Source: Gammaproteobacteria bacterium (GTDB lineage Bacteria; Pseudomonadota; Gammaproteobacteria; PS1; Pseudothioglobaceae). Taken from it: a stretch of 47,510 nucleotides of DNA. Location: assembly GCA_029941485.1 (NCBI GenBank), contig JAPYOZ010000002.1, positions 1 to 47,510 of the forward strand. The letters are read 5' to 3'. The notes below the pieces were generated by a model, which had not been told where the DNA came from, searched no databases, and saw only the letters and a program-made list of their open reading frames with translations. Position numbers and translations under genes: made by a program. Each line of letters starts with the position of its first letter. Position 1 is the first letter of the stretch. Of this stretch, positions 39,874 to 47,510 are shown in pieces.

Positions 39874-42800
39874 TTAGTGTTGCTCAAGTTCGACGTCAAT
39901 ACCTAACGAACGAATCTCTTTGACCAATACATTAAATGATTCTGGCATGACTGATTCGGTCAAGTTCACGCCATCAACAATACTCTTGTACATCTTCGCA
40001 CGACCGGCAACATCATCTGATTTCACCGTTAACATCTCGCGTAGTGTGTGTGCTGCACCATAAGCTTCTAATGCCCATACTTCCATTTCACCAAAGCGTT
40101 GACCACCAAACTGTGCCTTACCACTCAACGGCTGTTGAGTTACTAATGAATAAGGACCAGTTGAACGAGCATGCATCTTATCATCTACTAAGTGATTAAG
40201 CTTAAGCATATGCATATAACCAACCGTTACTAGGCGATCAAACGCCTCACCGGTACGACCATCATATAACTGCTCTTGACCAGACTCTGGAAGATCAGCT
40301 AATTTTAGTAATGACTTAATATCTTCTTCTTTAATGCCATCAAATACCGGAGTTGCCATTGGCACACCACCGCGTAAGTTTCTTGCCAATTCGATAATCT
40401 CTTCATCGGTAAATGAAGCTAAGTCTTCTTGCTTACCGTAAGAGTTGTAAATCTTATCTAAGAATGCTCTGATTTCTTTTACCATCTCAGTGCGTTTCTC
40501 ATCCAACATGGCGGCAATTTTATAACCCAAGCCTTTTGCTGCATAACCTAAGTGAACTTCTAATACTTGACCAACGTTCATTCGTGATGGTACACCGAGT
40601 GGGTTAAGCACCACATCAACCGTTGAACCGTCTTCAAGGTAAGGCATATCTTCAATTGGAGATACGCGTGAAATCACACCTTTGTTACCATGACGACCAG
40701 CCATCTTATCACCGACTTGAAGGGTTTTACGTGTTGCCACGTAAACTTTAACCATCTTCATTACACCTGGTGGTAATTCTGCACCTTCGTTAATCTTGGC
40801 GCGCTCTTCTTCAAAGAATTTATCAAACTCAACTTGCTTAGCTTTTGCTTGTTTCACTAATGCTGCCACTTCTTTATTGACACTTGCATCTTCAACTTTA
40901 AGCTTTGCAACTTCCATATTTTCTAATGGCTTCATCATCTTAGCATTAAGCTTATCACCAGTTTTAATACTGCCAACACCTTTAGTTACCACACCACCTG
41001 AAAGTTTCAAGCGAACTCGACGGAAAATATCACCATCAATAATGCCAAATTCATCATCAATGTCCTTTCTAATTTTAGCCAGGCGCTCTTCATCAATATT
41101 AAGCGCTCTTGAATCTTTTTCAACACGATCACGAGTAAAGACTTGCACATCAATAACTACACCGGATTTCGATGCACCAATGCGTAATGAAGAGTCTTTA
41201 ACATTATTGGCTTTCTCGCCAAAAATAGCTCTGAGTAATTTTTCCTCCGGAGACAATACTGTTTCACTCTTCGGCGTTACTTTACCTACTAAGATATCAC
41301 CACCTTTAACACGAGCACCTACATAAACCACACCCACTTCATCTAATTTAGACAAGGCTGATTCGCTTACGTTTGGAATGTCAGCAGTAATTTCTTCAGG
41401 ACCTAACTTAGTATCACGAGAATATGCAGTTAACTCTTCAATATGGATGGTGGTATAGCGATCTTCTTGTACCACTCTTTCTGATATTAAAATTGAATCT
41501 TCAAAGTTGTAACCATTCCAAGGCATAAAGGCAATCATCATGTTTTGACCTAGAGCTAATTCACCTAAATCAGTAGAAGGACCGTCTGCCAACACATCAC
41601 CCGCTGCAATTTTATCGCCGGTTTTAACCAATGGTTTTTGATTAATACAAGTGTTTTGATTAGAACGTGAGTATTTGGTTAGATTATAAATATCAACACC
41701 TAACTCGCCCGCCTTAGTCTGCTTTGAATCCACTCGAATTACAATACGAGAAGCATCTACTGCTTCAACCACACCGCCATGCTTAGCCGTTACACAAACA
41801 CGTGAATCCGTTGCAACAACACGTTCAATACCAGTACCAACTAATGGCTTTTCAGCACGCAATACAGGCACTGCTTGACGTTGCATATTTGAACCCATGA
41901 GCGCACGGTTTGCATCATCATGCTCAAGGAATGGAATGAGTGATGCTGCCACAGACGAGATTTGCTTAGAGTCAATATCAATCAAAGTAACGTCTTGTGA
42001 ATTCACCAAGACAAATTCGTTTTTACGACGACATGAAATCAGATCACCCATAAGCTGACCTTTACCATCTATTATCGCATTTGCCTGTGCAATAGTATGC
42101 TCAAGCTCATCAATCGCAGACACGTAAATCACTTCATCAGTTACTTTACCTTTTTTAACTATCTGATATGGAGTTTCCAAAAAGCCATAACTATTAGTTT
42201 TTGCATATACTGCTAATGTATTAATTAGGCCAATGTTTGGACCTTCTGGTGTTTCAATTGGACACAGACGACCGTAATGCGATGGATGCACGTCACGTAC
42301 TTCAAAACCAGCACGCTCACGAGTTAAACCACCTGGACCTAATGCAGAAATACGGCGTTTATGGGTTACACCTGAAAGTGGATTTACTTGATCCATAAAC
42401 TGCGAAAGTTGAGATGAACCAAAGAATTCTCTTACTGCTGCAGATACAGGCTTAGAGTTAATTAAATCTTGTGGCGTTAATTCATCAGTTTCAGCCAAAT
42501 TTAGACCTTCTCTTACTGCTTTTTCAACTCTGACTAGACCAATTCTGAATTGATTTTCAATCATTTCACCAATCGCCCTAACACGTCTATTAGCTAGTGT
42601 ATCCACATCGTCAACAGAATCGTTACCATTTTTAATGTCGATTAATAATTTAAGGACATTAATAATGTCATCGTTGGTTAATACGTGCTCGCCCGTTTCT
42701 GATTTGATACCTAAACGACGGTTTAACTTCATACGACCTACTTTGGATAAATCGTAACGATCGTTCTTAAAGAATAAATTGTTAAACAATAAATTCACCG

Positions 42801-43956
42801 CATCTTCTGTTGCTGGCTCACCTGGACGCATCACATGATAAATAGACATACGAGCTTCAAGCTCAGTTTGCGTTTCATCTAAACGTAAGGTATCTGAAAT
42901 GTAAGCACCGCCTTCAGATTCATTAATGTAGAGAATTTCAATCTTTTTAACTTTGTTAGCGCTTAATGCTTCTAACACCTCTTCGCCAATCACTGTATTA
43001 GCTGCAAATAAAATTTCACCGGTTTCTTTGTCGATTAGATCTGATGATATAACCTTATCCAATAAATATTCAAGTGAAGAATTAAGAGACTTAACGTTAG
43101 CTTTTTCTAATAATTTTGTATGTTTTGCAGTAATACGGCGACCTTGTTCAACAACAACGTCCTTACCAGAAAGAATATCAAACTCTGCGATTGTGCCGCG
43201 AAGACGCTCTGGCGACAAAGCAATATCACACGATTTTGCCTTTAATTTAACATTGGTCTTTTTAAAGAAAGTATCGAGAATATCACTACTACCAAGACCC
43301 ATAGCACGAAGTAGTGTTGTTACTGGTAATTTACGACGACGGTCAATTCTTGCGTATAAATGCTCGTGGTGATCAAATTCAAAATCTAACCATGAGCCAC
43401 GGTAAGGAATAACGCGCGACGAGAATAAAATCTTACCTGAAGAGTGTGTTTTACCCTTATCGTGTTCAAATATCACGCCAGGAGATCTGTGCAGTTGTGA
43501 TACCACGACACGCTCTGTACCGTTAATAACAAAGGTACCTGTTTCAGTCATTAATGGCAATTGGCCTAAGTAAACATCCTCTTCAATGATTTGTTTAACT
43601 CGGCGTTTTTTCTTTAAGGTTGAACCGTTCTTATCAAATAAGACAAGGTTTAGTTTAACGCGTAGTGTTGAGGCAAAAGTGACGCCACGTAATTTACACT
43701 CTTTAACGCTAAATTTTGGTTCTTGTAATTCATAATCTACATATTCAATTTCTGCATAACCGTTAACTGCAGTAATAGGGAAAACAGATTGAAACACCCC
43801 ATGCAAACCAACATCTTCTTTAGTTTTGCTGCCAGCTTGAATGAAGCTGTTAAAAGAATCAATTTGAATAGCCAATAAATCTGGCTCTTGTAAGATCGAT
43901 GATCTTGAACCAAAGTTGTTTCTAATTCGCTTTTTTTCCGTAAATGAATAAGCCAT
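39874..43956 (-). CDS. rpoB: RNA polymerase subunit beta
   Basis: The second large core subunit. The 1360-residue protein (E. coli 1342) includes the rifampicin-pocket region (GSSQLSQFMDQVNPLSGVTHKRRISALGPGGL in the standard wild-type form), the active-site GRHGNKG block and the C-terminal AYGAAHTLREMLTVKSDD. All regions are intact. It is 101 nt downstream of rplL across a strong hairpin that would attenuate transcription, and 14 nt upstream of rpoC. Confidence 0.99.
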   Translation of the reverse strand: MAYSFTEKKRIRNNFGSRSSILQEPDLLAIQIDSFNSFIQAGSKTKEDVGLHGVFQSVFPITAVNGYAEIEYVDYELQEPKFSVKECKLRGVTFASTLRVKLNLVLFDKNGSTLKKKRRVKQIIEEDVYLGQLPLMTETGTFVINGTERVVVSQLHRSPGVIFEHDKGKTHSSGKILFSSRVIPYRGSWLDFEFDHHEHLYARIDRRRKLPVTTLLRAMGLGSSDILDTFFKKTNVKLKAKSCDIALSPERLRGTIAEFDILSGKDVVVEQGRRITAKHTKLLEKANVKSLNSSLEYLLDKVISSDLIDKETGEILFAANTVIGEEVLEALSANKVKKIEILYINESEGGAYISDTLRLDETQTELEARMSIYHVMRPGEPATEDAVNLLFNNLFFKNDRYDLSKVGRMKLNRRLGIKSETGEHVLTNDDIINVLKLLIDIKNGNDSVDDVDTLANRRVRAIGEMIENQFRIGLVRVEKAVREGLNLAETDELTPQDLINSKPVSAAVREFFGSSQLSQFMDQVNPLSGVTHKRRISALGPGGLTRERAGFEVRDVHPSHYGRLCPIETPEGPNIGLINTLAVYAKTNSYGFLETPYQIVKKGKVTDEVIYVSAIDELEHTIAQANAIIDGKGQLMGDLISCRRKNEFVLVNSQDVTLIDIDSKQISSVAASLIPFLEHDDANRALMGSNMQRQAVPVLRAEKPLVGTGIERVVATDSRVCVTAKHGGVVEAVDASRIVIRVDSKQTKAGELGVDIYNLTKYSRSNQNTCINQKPLVKTGDKIAAGDVLADGPSTDLGELALGQNMMIAFMPWNGYNFEDSILISERVVQEDRYTTIHIEELTAYSRDTKLGPEEITADIPNVSESALSKLDEVGVVYVGARVKGGDILVGKVTPKSETVLSPEEKLLRAIFGEKANNVKDSSLRIGASKSGVVIDVQVFTRDRVEKDSRALNIDEERLAKIRKDIDDEFGIIDGDIFRRVRLKLSGGVVTKGVGSIKTGDKLNAKMMKPLENMEVAKLKVEDASVNKEVAALVKQAKAKQVEFDKFFEEERAKINEGAELPPGVMKMVKVYVATRKTLQVGDKMAGRHGNKGVISRVSPIEDMPYLEDGSTVDVVLNPLGVPSRMNVGQVLEVHLGYAAKGLGYKIAAMLDEKRTEMVKEIRAFLDKIYNSYGKQEDLASFTDEEIIELARNLRGGVPMATPVFDGIKEEDIKSLLKLADLPESGQEQLYDGRTGEAFDRLVTVGYMHMLKLNHLVDDKMHARSTGPYSLVTQQPLSGKAQFGGQRFGEMEVWALEAYGAAHTLREMLTVKSDDVAGRAKMYKSIVDGVNLTESVMPESFNVLVKEIRSLGIDVELEQH

Positions 43957-44005
43957 GAATACCTCGTATTAGTTGATTATTGCGTGTAAGAATTTCTTCT
44001 TACAT

Positions 44006-44039
44006 TAAAAACACCAAAATCCCCACAAGGGGATTTTGG
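44006..44039 (-). terminator. Attenuator hairpin between rplL and rpoB
   Basis: On the minus strand a perfect 11-bp stem CCAAAATCCCC/GGGGATTTTGG with a 4-nt loop is followed two bases later by TTTTT. It lies between rplL and rpoB, where E. coli has a partial terminator that sets the ribosomal-protein to polymerase ratio. A second hairpin (GTAAGAA/TTCTTAC, 43986-44003) follows and may be a processing site. Confidence 0.85.
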
Positions 44040-44057
44040 GTGAAACACTTAAATTAT

Positions 44058-44435
44058 TTATTTAAGTTCTACGCTAGCACCCGCTTCTTCAAGCTGCTTT
44101 TTAACGTCTTCAGCTTCCGCTTTAGATGCGCCTTCTTTAATTGGCGCTGGCGCAGATTCAACCATGTCTTTAGCCTCTTTAAGACCTAGACCAGTGATTG
44201 AACGTACTGCTTTAATAACAGCAACTTTCTTCTCGCCGAATGATGTCAACACAACGTTGAATTCAGTCTGCTCTTCTGCTGCGCTGCCAGCATCCGCTGC
44301 TGCCGCTACTGGTGCCGCTGCCGCTGCCGCTGCAGATACACCAAACTTTTCTTCCATTGCTGAAACTAATTCAACAACATCCATTACAGACATATCTGCA
44401 ATTGCATTTAAAATATCGTCATTTGATAATGCCAT
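44058..44435 (-). CDS. rplL: 50S ribosomal protein L7/L12
   Basis: The stalk protein that recruits translation factors to the ribosome. The 125-residue protein has an N-terminal dimerisation domain, an alanine-rich flexible hinge (about 35-52) and a C-terminal domain with EKKVAVIKAVRSITGLGLKEAKDMVE, the factor-binding helix. It lies 22 nt after rplJ, and the attenuator hairpin follows its stop. Confidence 0.98.
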   Translation of the reverse strand: MALSNDDILNAIADMSVMDVVELVSAMEEKFGVSAAAAAAAPVAAAADAGSAAEEQTEFNVVLTSFGEKKVAVIKAVRSITGLGLKEAKDMVESAPAPIKEGASKAEAEDVKKQLEEAGASVELK

Positions 44436-44457
44436 GATATTTACTCCTTTTTATTTA

Positions 44458-44979
44458 TTATTGTTTTTGGTCACGAACTGCCGCTACCACTCGAGTTACT
44501 TTTGTCGGAACTTCATTCAAAGTTCTTGCTAGTTTCTCTACCGGTGCTAACATAAGCGCCATAACCAGACTGATCGCTTGATCTTTAGTTGGTAAGTCTG
44601 CAATACGCTTAAGCTGATCTGCTTCCACAAATTCGCCTGAAACGCCCAAACCCTTAACGACTAAATCTTCGTTATCTTTAACGAAATCATTAAATACGCG
44701 TGCTACTGCACCTGGATCTTCCTGAGAAAATCCAAGGATTACCGGTCCGCTAAGAACGGGTAGTACACACTCGCATTCAGTCTTCGCTAATGCTATTTTT
44801 GCTAAGGTATTCTTTACAACACGTAAAGAAACATTTGCATCCATTGCACTAGAGCGTAGATTAGTCATTTGTTCAACTGTCAATCCACGATACTCGGCCA
44901 CGCCAACAGAAATTGCACTATCCGCTAGTGAATTTACTTGTTCGACAACAACCTTTTTTGCTTCAAGATTTAGAGCCAT
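44458..44979 (-). CDS. rplJ: 50S ribosomal protein L10
   Basis: Anchors L12 dimers to 23S rRNA and represses its own messenger. The 173-residue protein shows the family start LEAKKVVVEQVNSLADSAISVGVAEYRGLTV and the NTLAKIAL segment. It is preceded by a 195-nt leader that fits the L10-L12 autoregulatory RNA, and by the ribosome site AGGAGAGG. Confidence 0.97.
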   Translation of the reverse strand: MALNLEAKKVVVEQVNSLADSAISVGVAEYRGLTVEQMTNLRSSAMDANVSLRVVKNTLAKIALAKTECECVLPVLSGPVILGFSQEDPGAVARVFNDFVKDNEDLVVKGLGVSGEFVEADQLKRIADLPTKDQAISLVMALMLAPVEKLARTLNEVPTKVTRVVAAVRDQKQ

Positions 44980-45174
44980 TTGCCTCTCCTGAACAGTTTA
45001 AAAAAGAAAGCCATCATTTGATAACTTTCGCCACAGAGTATTTGCATACCCTCTACATAGGCAGACCAGAGAACCGGTCAATTAAACAAACACACCAGAA
45101 GACATGTTTGCACCTATGGTCTTTGAGGTCAGTCAGATTAACTCTGTGACCCAAAGAATTCTTTTAGTCGATAT
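44980..45174 (-). promoter_or_regulatory. L10-type autoregulatory leader RNA
   Basis: A 195-nt untranslated stretch between rplA and rplJ. Read on the minus strand it has long-range pairing CATAGGTGC with GCCTATG, the internal-loop purines expected for the L10(L12)4 binding site, and the rplJ ribosome site near its end. In E. coli the L10-L12 complex binds such a leader and blocks rplJ translation. Exact ends are approximate. Confidence 0.7.
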
Positions 45175-45870
45175 TTAAATATCGACCGTTGCTAAATCAA
45201 TCGCTAGGCCTGGACCCATGGTTGAAGAAACACTTATTTTTTTGAAATAAACACCCTTAGCTGAGCTAGGTTTTGCTTTTTTCAACGCTTCCACTAAAGC
45301 CGTAATATTTTGTGCCAAAGCCTCTGCACTGAATGACGCTTTACCAATGCCTGCATGAATAATCGCTGCTTTGTCTGTACGGTAACGCACTTGACCTGCT
45401 TTAGCGTTATTAACCGCTGTTGCCACGTCTGGTGTTACTGTGCCAACTTTAGGGTTTGGCATTAAACCACGCGGGCCTAACACTTGACCTAGACGACCCA
45501 CAACACCCATCGCATCTGGAGATGCAATAACGACGTCGTAATTAAGATCACCGTCCTGCATAGACTTCATTAAATCTTCCATACCCACAACGTCTGCACC
45601 CGCCGCTTCAGCTTTAGCCACGTTGTCACCTTGAGTAAACACCGCAACACGGACCGTCTTACCAGTACCGTTTGGCAATACCACAGCGCCGCGCACATTT
45701 TGGTCGGATTTTTTAGAATCAACGCCTAAATTAATACTCACATCCACTGATTCATCAAACTTAGAACTTGCACATTCTTTTAATAAATTAAGTGCATCGT
45801 CCATTGAATAACGTTTACCAATTTCAACCTTAGCTGAATTGTCTTTTTGTTTTTTTGTTAACTTAGTCAT
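45175..45870 (-). CDS. rplA: 50S ribosomal protein L1
   Basis: Forms the L1 stalk at the E site and, in E. coli, represses the rplK-rplA messenger. The 231-residue protein has the start KYYS-like KRYSMDDALNLLKE, the motif MPNPKVGTVTPDV and GKAGQVRYRTDK-like block. It starts 4 nt after the rplK stop. Confidence 0.98.
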   Translation of the reverse strand: MTKLTKKQKDNSAKVEIGKRYSMDDALNLLKECASSKFDESVDVSINLGVDSKKSDQNVRGAVVLPNGTGKTVRVAVFTQGDNVAKAEAAGADVVGMEDLMKSMQDGDLNYDVVIASPDAMGVVGRLGQVLGPRGLMPNPKVGTVTPDVATAVNNAKAGQVRYRTDKAAIIHAGIGKASFSAEALAQNITALVEALKKAKPSSAKGVYFKKISVSSTMGPGLAIDLATVDI

Positions 45871-45874
45871 CTAA

Positions 45875-46303
45875 TCAACCCTCCACTTCAATACCCATTG
45901 AACGGGCCGTACCAGCAATAACATTAACCGCTGCATCCATGTCATTTGCATTAAGATCTTTCATCTTGATGTTTGCAACTTCTTCTAGTTGTGCGCGTGT
46001 AATTTTTCCAACTTTATCAGTATGTGGTACGCCAGAACCTTTCTTGATGCCTGTTACTTTTAAGATTAATAATGCTGCTGGCGGTGTCTTAGTAACAAAA
46101 GTAAAGCTACGATCGTTATAGACCGTAATTACAACTGGCACTTTCATGCCTTTGTCAATTTCTTGCGTTTGCGCGTTAAACGCCTTACAAAAATCCATAA
46201 TGTTCACACCGTGTTGACCTAATGCAGGGCCCACTGGTGGTGAAGGATTTGCTTCTTGCGCTGGAATCTGCAGCTTAATGTAAGATTCAATTTTTTTAGC
46301 CAT
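45875..46303 (-). CDS. rplK: 50S ribosomal protein L11
   Basis: Part of the GTPase-associated centre, needed for factor binding and RelA sensing. The 142-residue protein has the standard blocks LQIPAQEANPSPPVGPALGQHGVNIMDFCKAFN, TPPAALLLK-like and GTARSMGI. Upstream lies an 87-nt gap after nusG with two small hairpins, including a UUCG tetraloop stem (46369-46384). Confidence 0.98.
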   Translation of the reverse strand: MAKKIESYIKLQIPAQEANPSPPVGPALGQHGVNIMDFCKAFNAQTQEIDKGMKVPVVITVYNDRSFTFVTKTPPAALLILKVTGIKKGSGVPHTDKVGKITRAQLEEVANIKMKDLNANDMDAAVNVIAGTARSMGIEVEG

Positions 46304-46368
46304 TTTTCTTCCTTGAGGTGTTTGCCTCGTTTTTGGGTATAGCGCCTATTAAGCTCCCCTGTTAAATC

Positions 46369-46384
46369 ATAACCCGAAGGTTAT
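46369..46384 (-). other. UUCG-tetraloop hairpin in the nusG-rplK gap
   Basis: On the minus strand the perfect 6-bp stem ATAACC/GGTTAT encloses TTCG, a very stable RNA tetraloop, 6 nt after the nusG stop. It is followed by GATTT rather than a long T-run, so it is more likely an mRNA-end stabiliser or weak pause than a full terminator. Confidence 0.45.
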
Positions 46385-46390
46385 TTTCTT

Positions 46391-46924
46391 TTAAGTTTTC
46401 GCCACTTGTGAAAACTCAAGTTCTACTGGAGTAGTGCGTCCAAAAATTAACACTTCTACTTTGAGTAAATTCTTTTCATAATCAACCGATTCAATTGTGC
46501 CACTGAATTCATTAAACGGTCCATCAATCACTAAGACTTCTTCACCTGCTTGATAAGCCACTTTAGGTTTAGGTTTATCAGCACCTTCTTGCACACGTGC
46601 CATAATCTTATCAACTTCGCGTTGTGTAATTGGCGAAGGTTTACCCGAAGAGCCGCCAATAAAACCAATCACATTATTAGTGTTCTTAACCAATAACCAA
46701 CTCGGTTCAGTAAGCTCCATACTCACCAACATGTAGCCTGGGAAAAATTTACGCTCTGCTGTTTTCTTTTGACCGTCTTTTAATTCAACTACTTGCTCAG
46801 TAGGAATCATAACTTCACCAACAAGTTCTTCTAATCCTTCTCTTGCAACTGCTTCTTCAATTGCAGTTTTAACTTTCGCTTCATAACCGCTTCTTGCATG
46901 AAGCACGTACCATCTCTTAGACAT
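46391..46924 (-). CDS. nusG: Transcription elongation factor NusG
   Basis: Binds RNA polymerase and links it to Rho or the ribosome. The 177-residue protein has the NGN domain (KRWYVLHARSGYEAKVK ... FPGYMLVSMEL) and a C-terminal KOW motif (GEEVLVIDGPFNEFSGTIESVD). It lies 9 nt downstream of secE, the conserved arrangement. Confidence 0.98.
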   Translation of the reverse strand: MSKRWYVLHARSGYEAKVKTAIEEAVAREGLEELVGEVMIPTEQVVELKDGQKKTAERKFFPGYMLVSMELTEPSWLLVKNTNNVIGFIGGSSGKPSPITQREVDKIMARVQEGADKPKPKVAYQAGEEVLVIDGPFNEFSGTIESVDYEKNLLKVEVLIFGRTTPVELEFSQVAKT

Positions 46925-46933
46925 TTAAATCCT

Positions 46934-47308
46934 TTAGTTCGTTAGTAACTGGACAGCCCAGGTAAAAAATGCATCCACAATCCACAAGAAAATAGCAACA
47001 ATCACTACCGCTACCATAATCATTCCGGTTGTTTTCATGGTCTCATCTCGATTAGGCCAAACAACTTTTCTCAGTTCAATTTTCGTCTCTTTGAAAAATG
47101 AATTTAATCTATCGCCTTGAGGTGATTTAAAAAATACAAAACCAGCCAAAACCATGCCAACAAGTAGAAACAATACCTTGTACAACGTTGTATTCAGTCC
47201 TAACGGGTCTAAATAAAACAGCACAAGAGCGCCAATCACAATTAGGATTGATACATTCATTCCCAATGACGATGATTCTTTTTCTTGACTCTCTACACTC
47301 TTACTCAC
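46934..47308 (-). CDS. secE: Preprotein translocase subunit SecE
   Basis: The essential small subunit of the SecYEG channel. I start it at a GTG (47308) preceded by AAAGG, giving 124 residues (E. coli 127); the longer open frame runs into the tRNA gene and is rejected. Three membrane spans are predicted, two in the first half and one after the amphipathic family motif FFKETKIELRKVVWPNRDET. It is co-transcribed with nusG and begins 15 nt after tRNA-Trp. Confidence 0.95.
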   Translation of the reverse strand: MSKSVESQEKESSSLGMNVSILIVIGALVLFYLDPLGLNTTLYKVLFLLVGMVLAGFVFFKSPQGDRLNSFFKETKIELRKVVWPNRDETMKTTGMIMVAVVIVAIFLWIVDAFFTWAVQLLTN

Positions 47309-47323
47309 ATTACACCTTTCATA

Positions 47324-47399
47324 TGGCAGGCAAGGAGGGACTCGAACCCCCAACCAACGGTTTTGGAGACCGCCACTCTACCAATTGAGCCACTTGCCT
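47324..47399 (-). tRNA. trpT: tRNA-Trp (anticodon CCA)
   Basis: Minus-strand cloverleaf of 76 nt. The acceptor stem AGGCAAG pairs with CTTGCCT, the D arm has the GGCTCAATTGGTAGAG pattern, the anticodon loop CTCCAAA carries CCA, the T arm contains GGTTCGAGTCC, and the 3' CCA is encoded. It lies between tuf and secE, as in E. coli. Confidence 0.97.
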
Positions 47400-47412
47400 A
47401 AATACTCTTAAA

Positions 47413-47436
47413 GGCTCAGACAATTTTGCCTAAGCC
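47413..47436 (-). terminator. Weak hairpin between tuf and tRNA-Trp
   Basis: On the minus strand GGCTTAG and CTGAGCC can pair (one G-U) around a 10-nt loop, followed by only three T. It may cause partial termination after tuf or guide tRNA processing; low certainty. Confidence 0.3.
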
Positions 47437-47457
47437 AAATTTAATTATTTTTCTAAA

Positions 47458-47510
47458 TTACGCCGTTACTTTAGAAACAACACCCGCACCAACTGTACGG
47501 CCACCTTCTC
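47458..47510 (-). CDS. tuf: Elongation factor Tu, last 16 codons (5' part outside window)
   Basis: Only the C-terminus is present. It reads EGGRTVGAGVVSKVTA then TAA, the diagnostic end of EF-Tu beta-barrel domain 3. EF-Tu delivers aminoacyl-tRNA to the ribosome. Its place directly upstream of tRNA-Trp, secE and nusG matches the conserved tufB neighbourhood. The final residues TA differ from the usual LG/IE/LE ends. Confidence 0.93.
   Translation of the reverse strand, partial: EGGRTVGAGVVSKVTA

Noticed and set aside
40796..41326. A 176-codon plus-strand ORF inside rpoB
   Set aside because: Low-complexity Ser/Thr/Leu translation opposite a conserved rpoB region; no start signal.
46315..46328. 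GAGG/CCTC hairpin followed by T on the plus strand near rplK as a terminator
   Set aside because: It would act on the plus strand, where no gene is transcribed; on the minus strand it is only a short leader stem next to the rplK ribosome site.

Overview
The window is ordinary chromosomal DNA of an AT-rich gammaproteobacterium that oxidises reduced sulfur. The Sox thiosulfate genes (soxX, soxY, soxZ, soxA and a SoxXA-binding protein at about 31.6-34.0 kb), an exported rhodanese, and the style of the housekeeping proteins point to the SUP05/Thioglobus group or a related mussel symbiont. This is inference from protein character; no database search was run. An intact recA argues against the most reduced clam symbionts, which are reported to lack it. 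I found no insertion sequences, prophage, CRISPR arrays or restriction/defence systems.

Layout. 1-6.8 kb: 3' part of ftsY; a tight minus-strand cluster hemC-phhB-membrane protein-oxidoreductase; then plus-strand thioredoxin-like protein-argH-fmt, with trmL convergent on fmt. 6.8-11.8 kb: clpB behind a sigma-32-type promoter, rnfE-rhodanese-prmC, and a small exported protein. 11.9-13.7 kb: RNase P RNA and a class I fumarase. 13.8-18.0 kb: cell-shape operon mreB-mreC-mreD-mrdA. 18.0-22.7 kb (minus): pseudo-receiver-like protein, tgt, an Atm1-like ABC exporter, recX, recA. 22.7-27.6 kb (plus): ribD-coaBC, a 345-bp intergenic region with a DnaA-box dyad and a 21-codon mini-ORF, then comEC. 27.6-47.5 kb (all minus): dnaE, a small orphan protein, the sox operon, trpE, rpoC-rpoB, rplL-rplJ, rplA-rplK, nusG-secE, tRNA-Trp and the last codons of tuf.

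How it works together. The right half is the classical tuf-tRNA-Trp-secE-nusG-rplKAJL-rpoBC transcription/translation block. It carries an L10-type leader, a strong hairpin between rplL and rpoB, and a terminator after rpoC. The sox operon supplies the carrier (SoxYZ) and the c-type cytochrome SoxXA for periplasmic thiosulfate oxidation; soxB and soxCD are not in the window.

No plainly new multi-gene system is visible. The observations most worth a second look are: all five convergent gene junctions have at most 3 nt between the stops; extended or canonical -10 elements lie 8-9 nt before start codons that lack a ribosome site (possible leaderless mRNAs); a DnaA-box dyad and mini-ORF lie upstream of comEC; a perfect dyad covers the predicted sox -10; and there are several unrecognised small proteins (membrane, exported, pseudo-receiver, tryptophan-rich).
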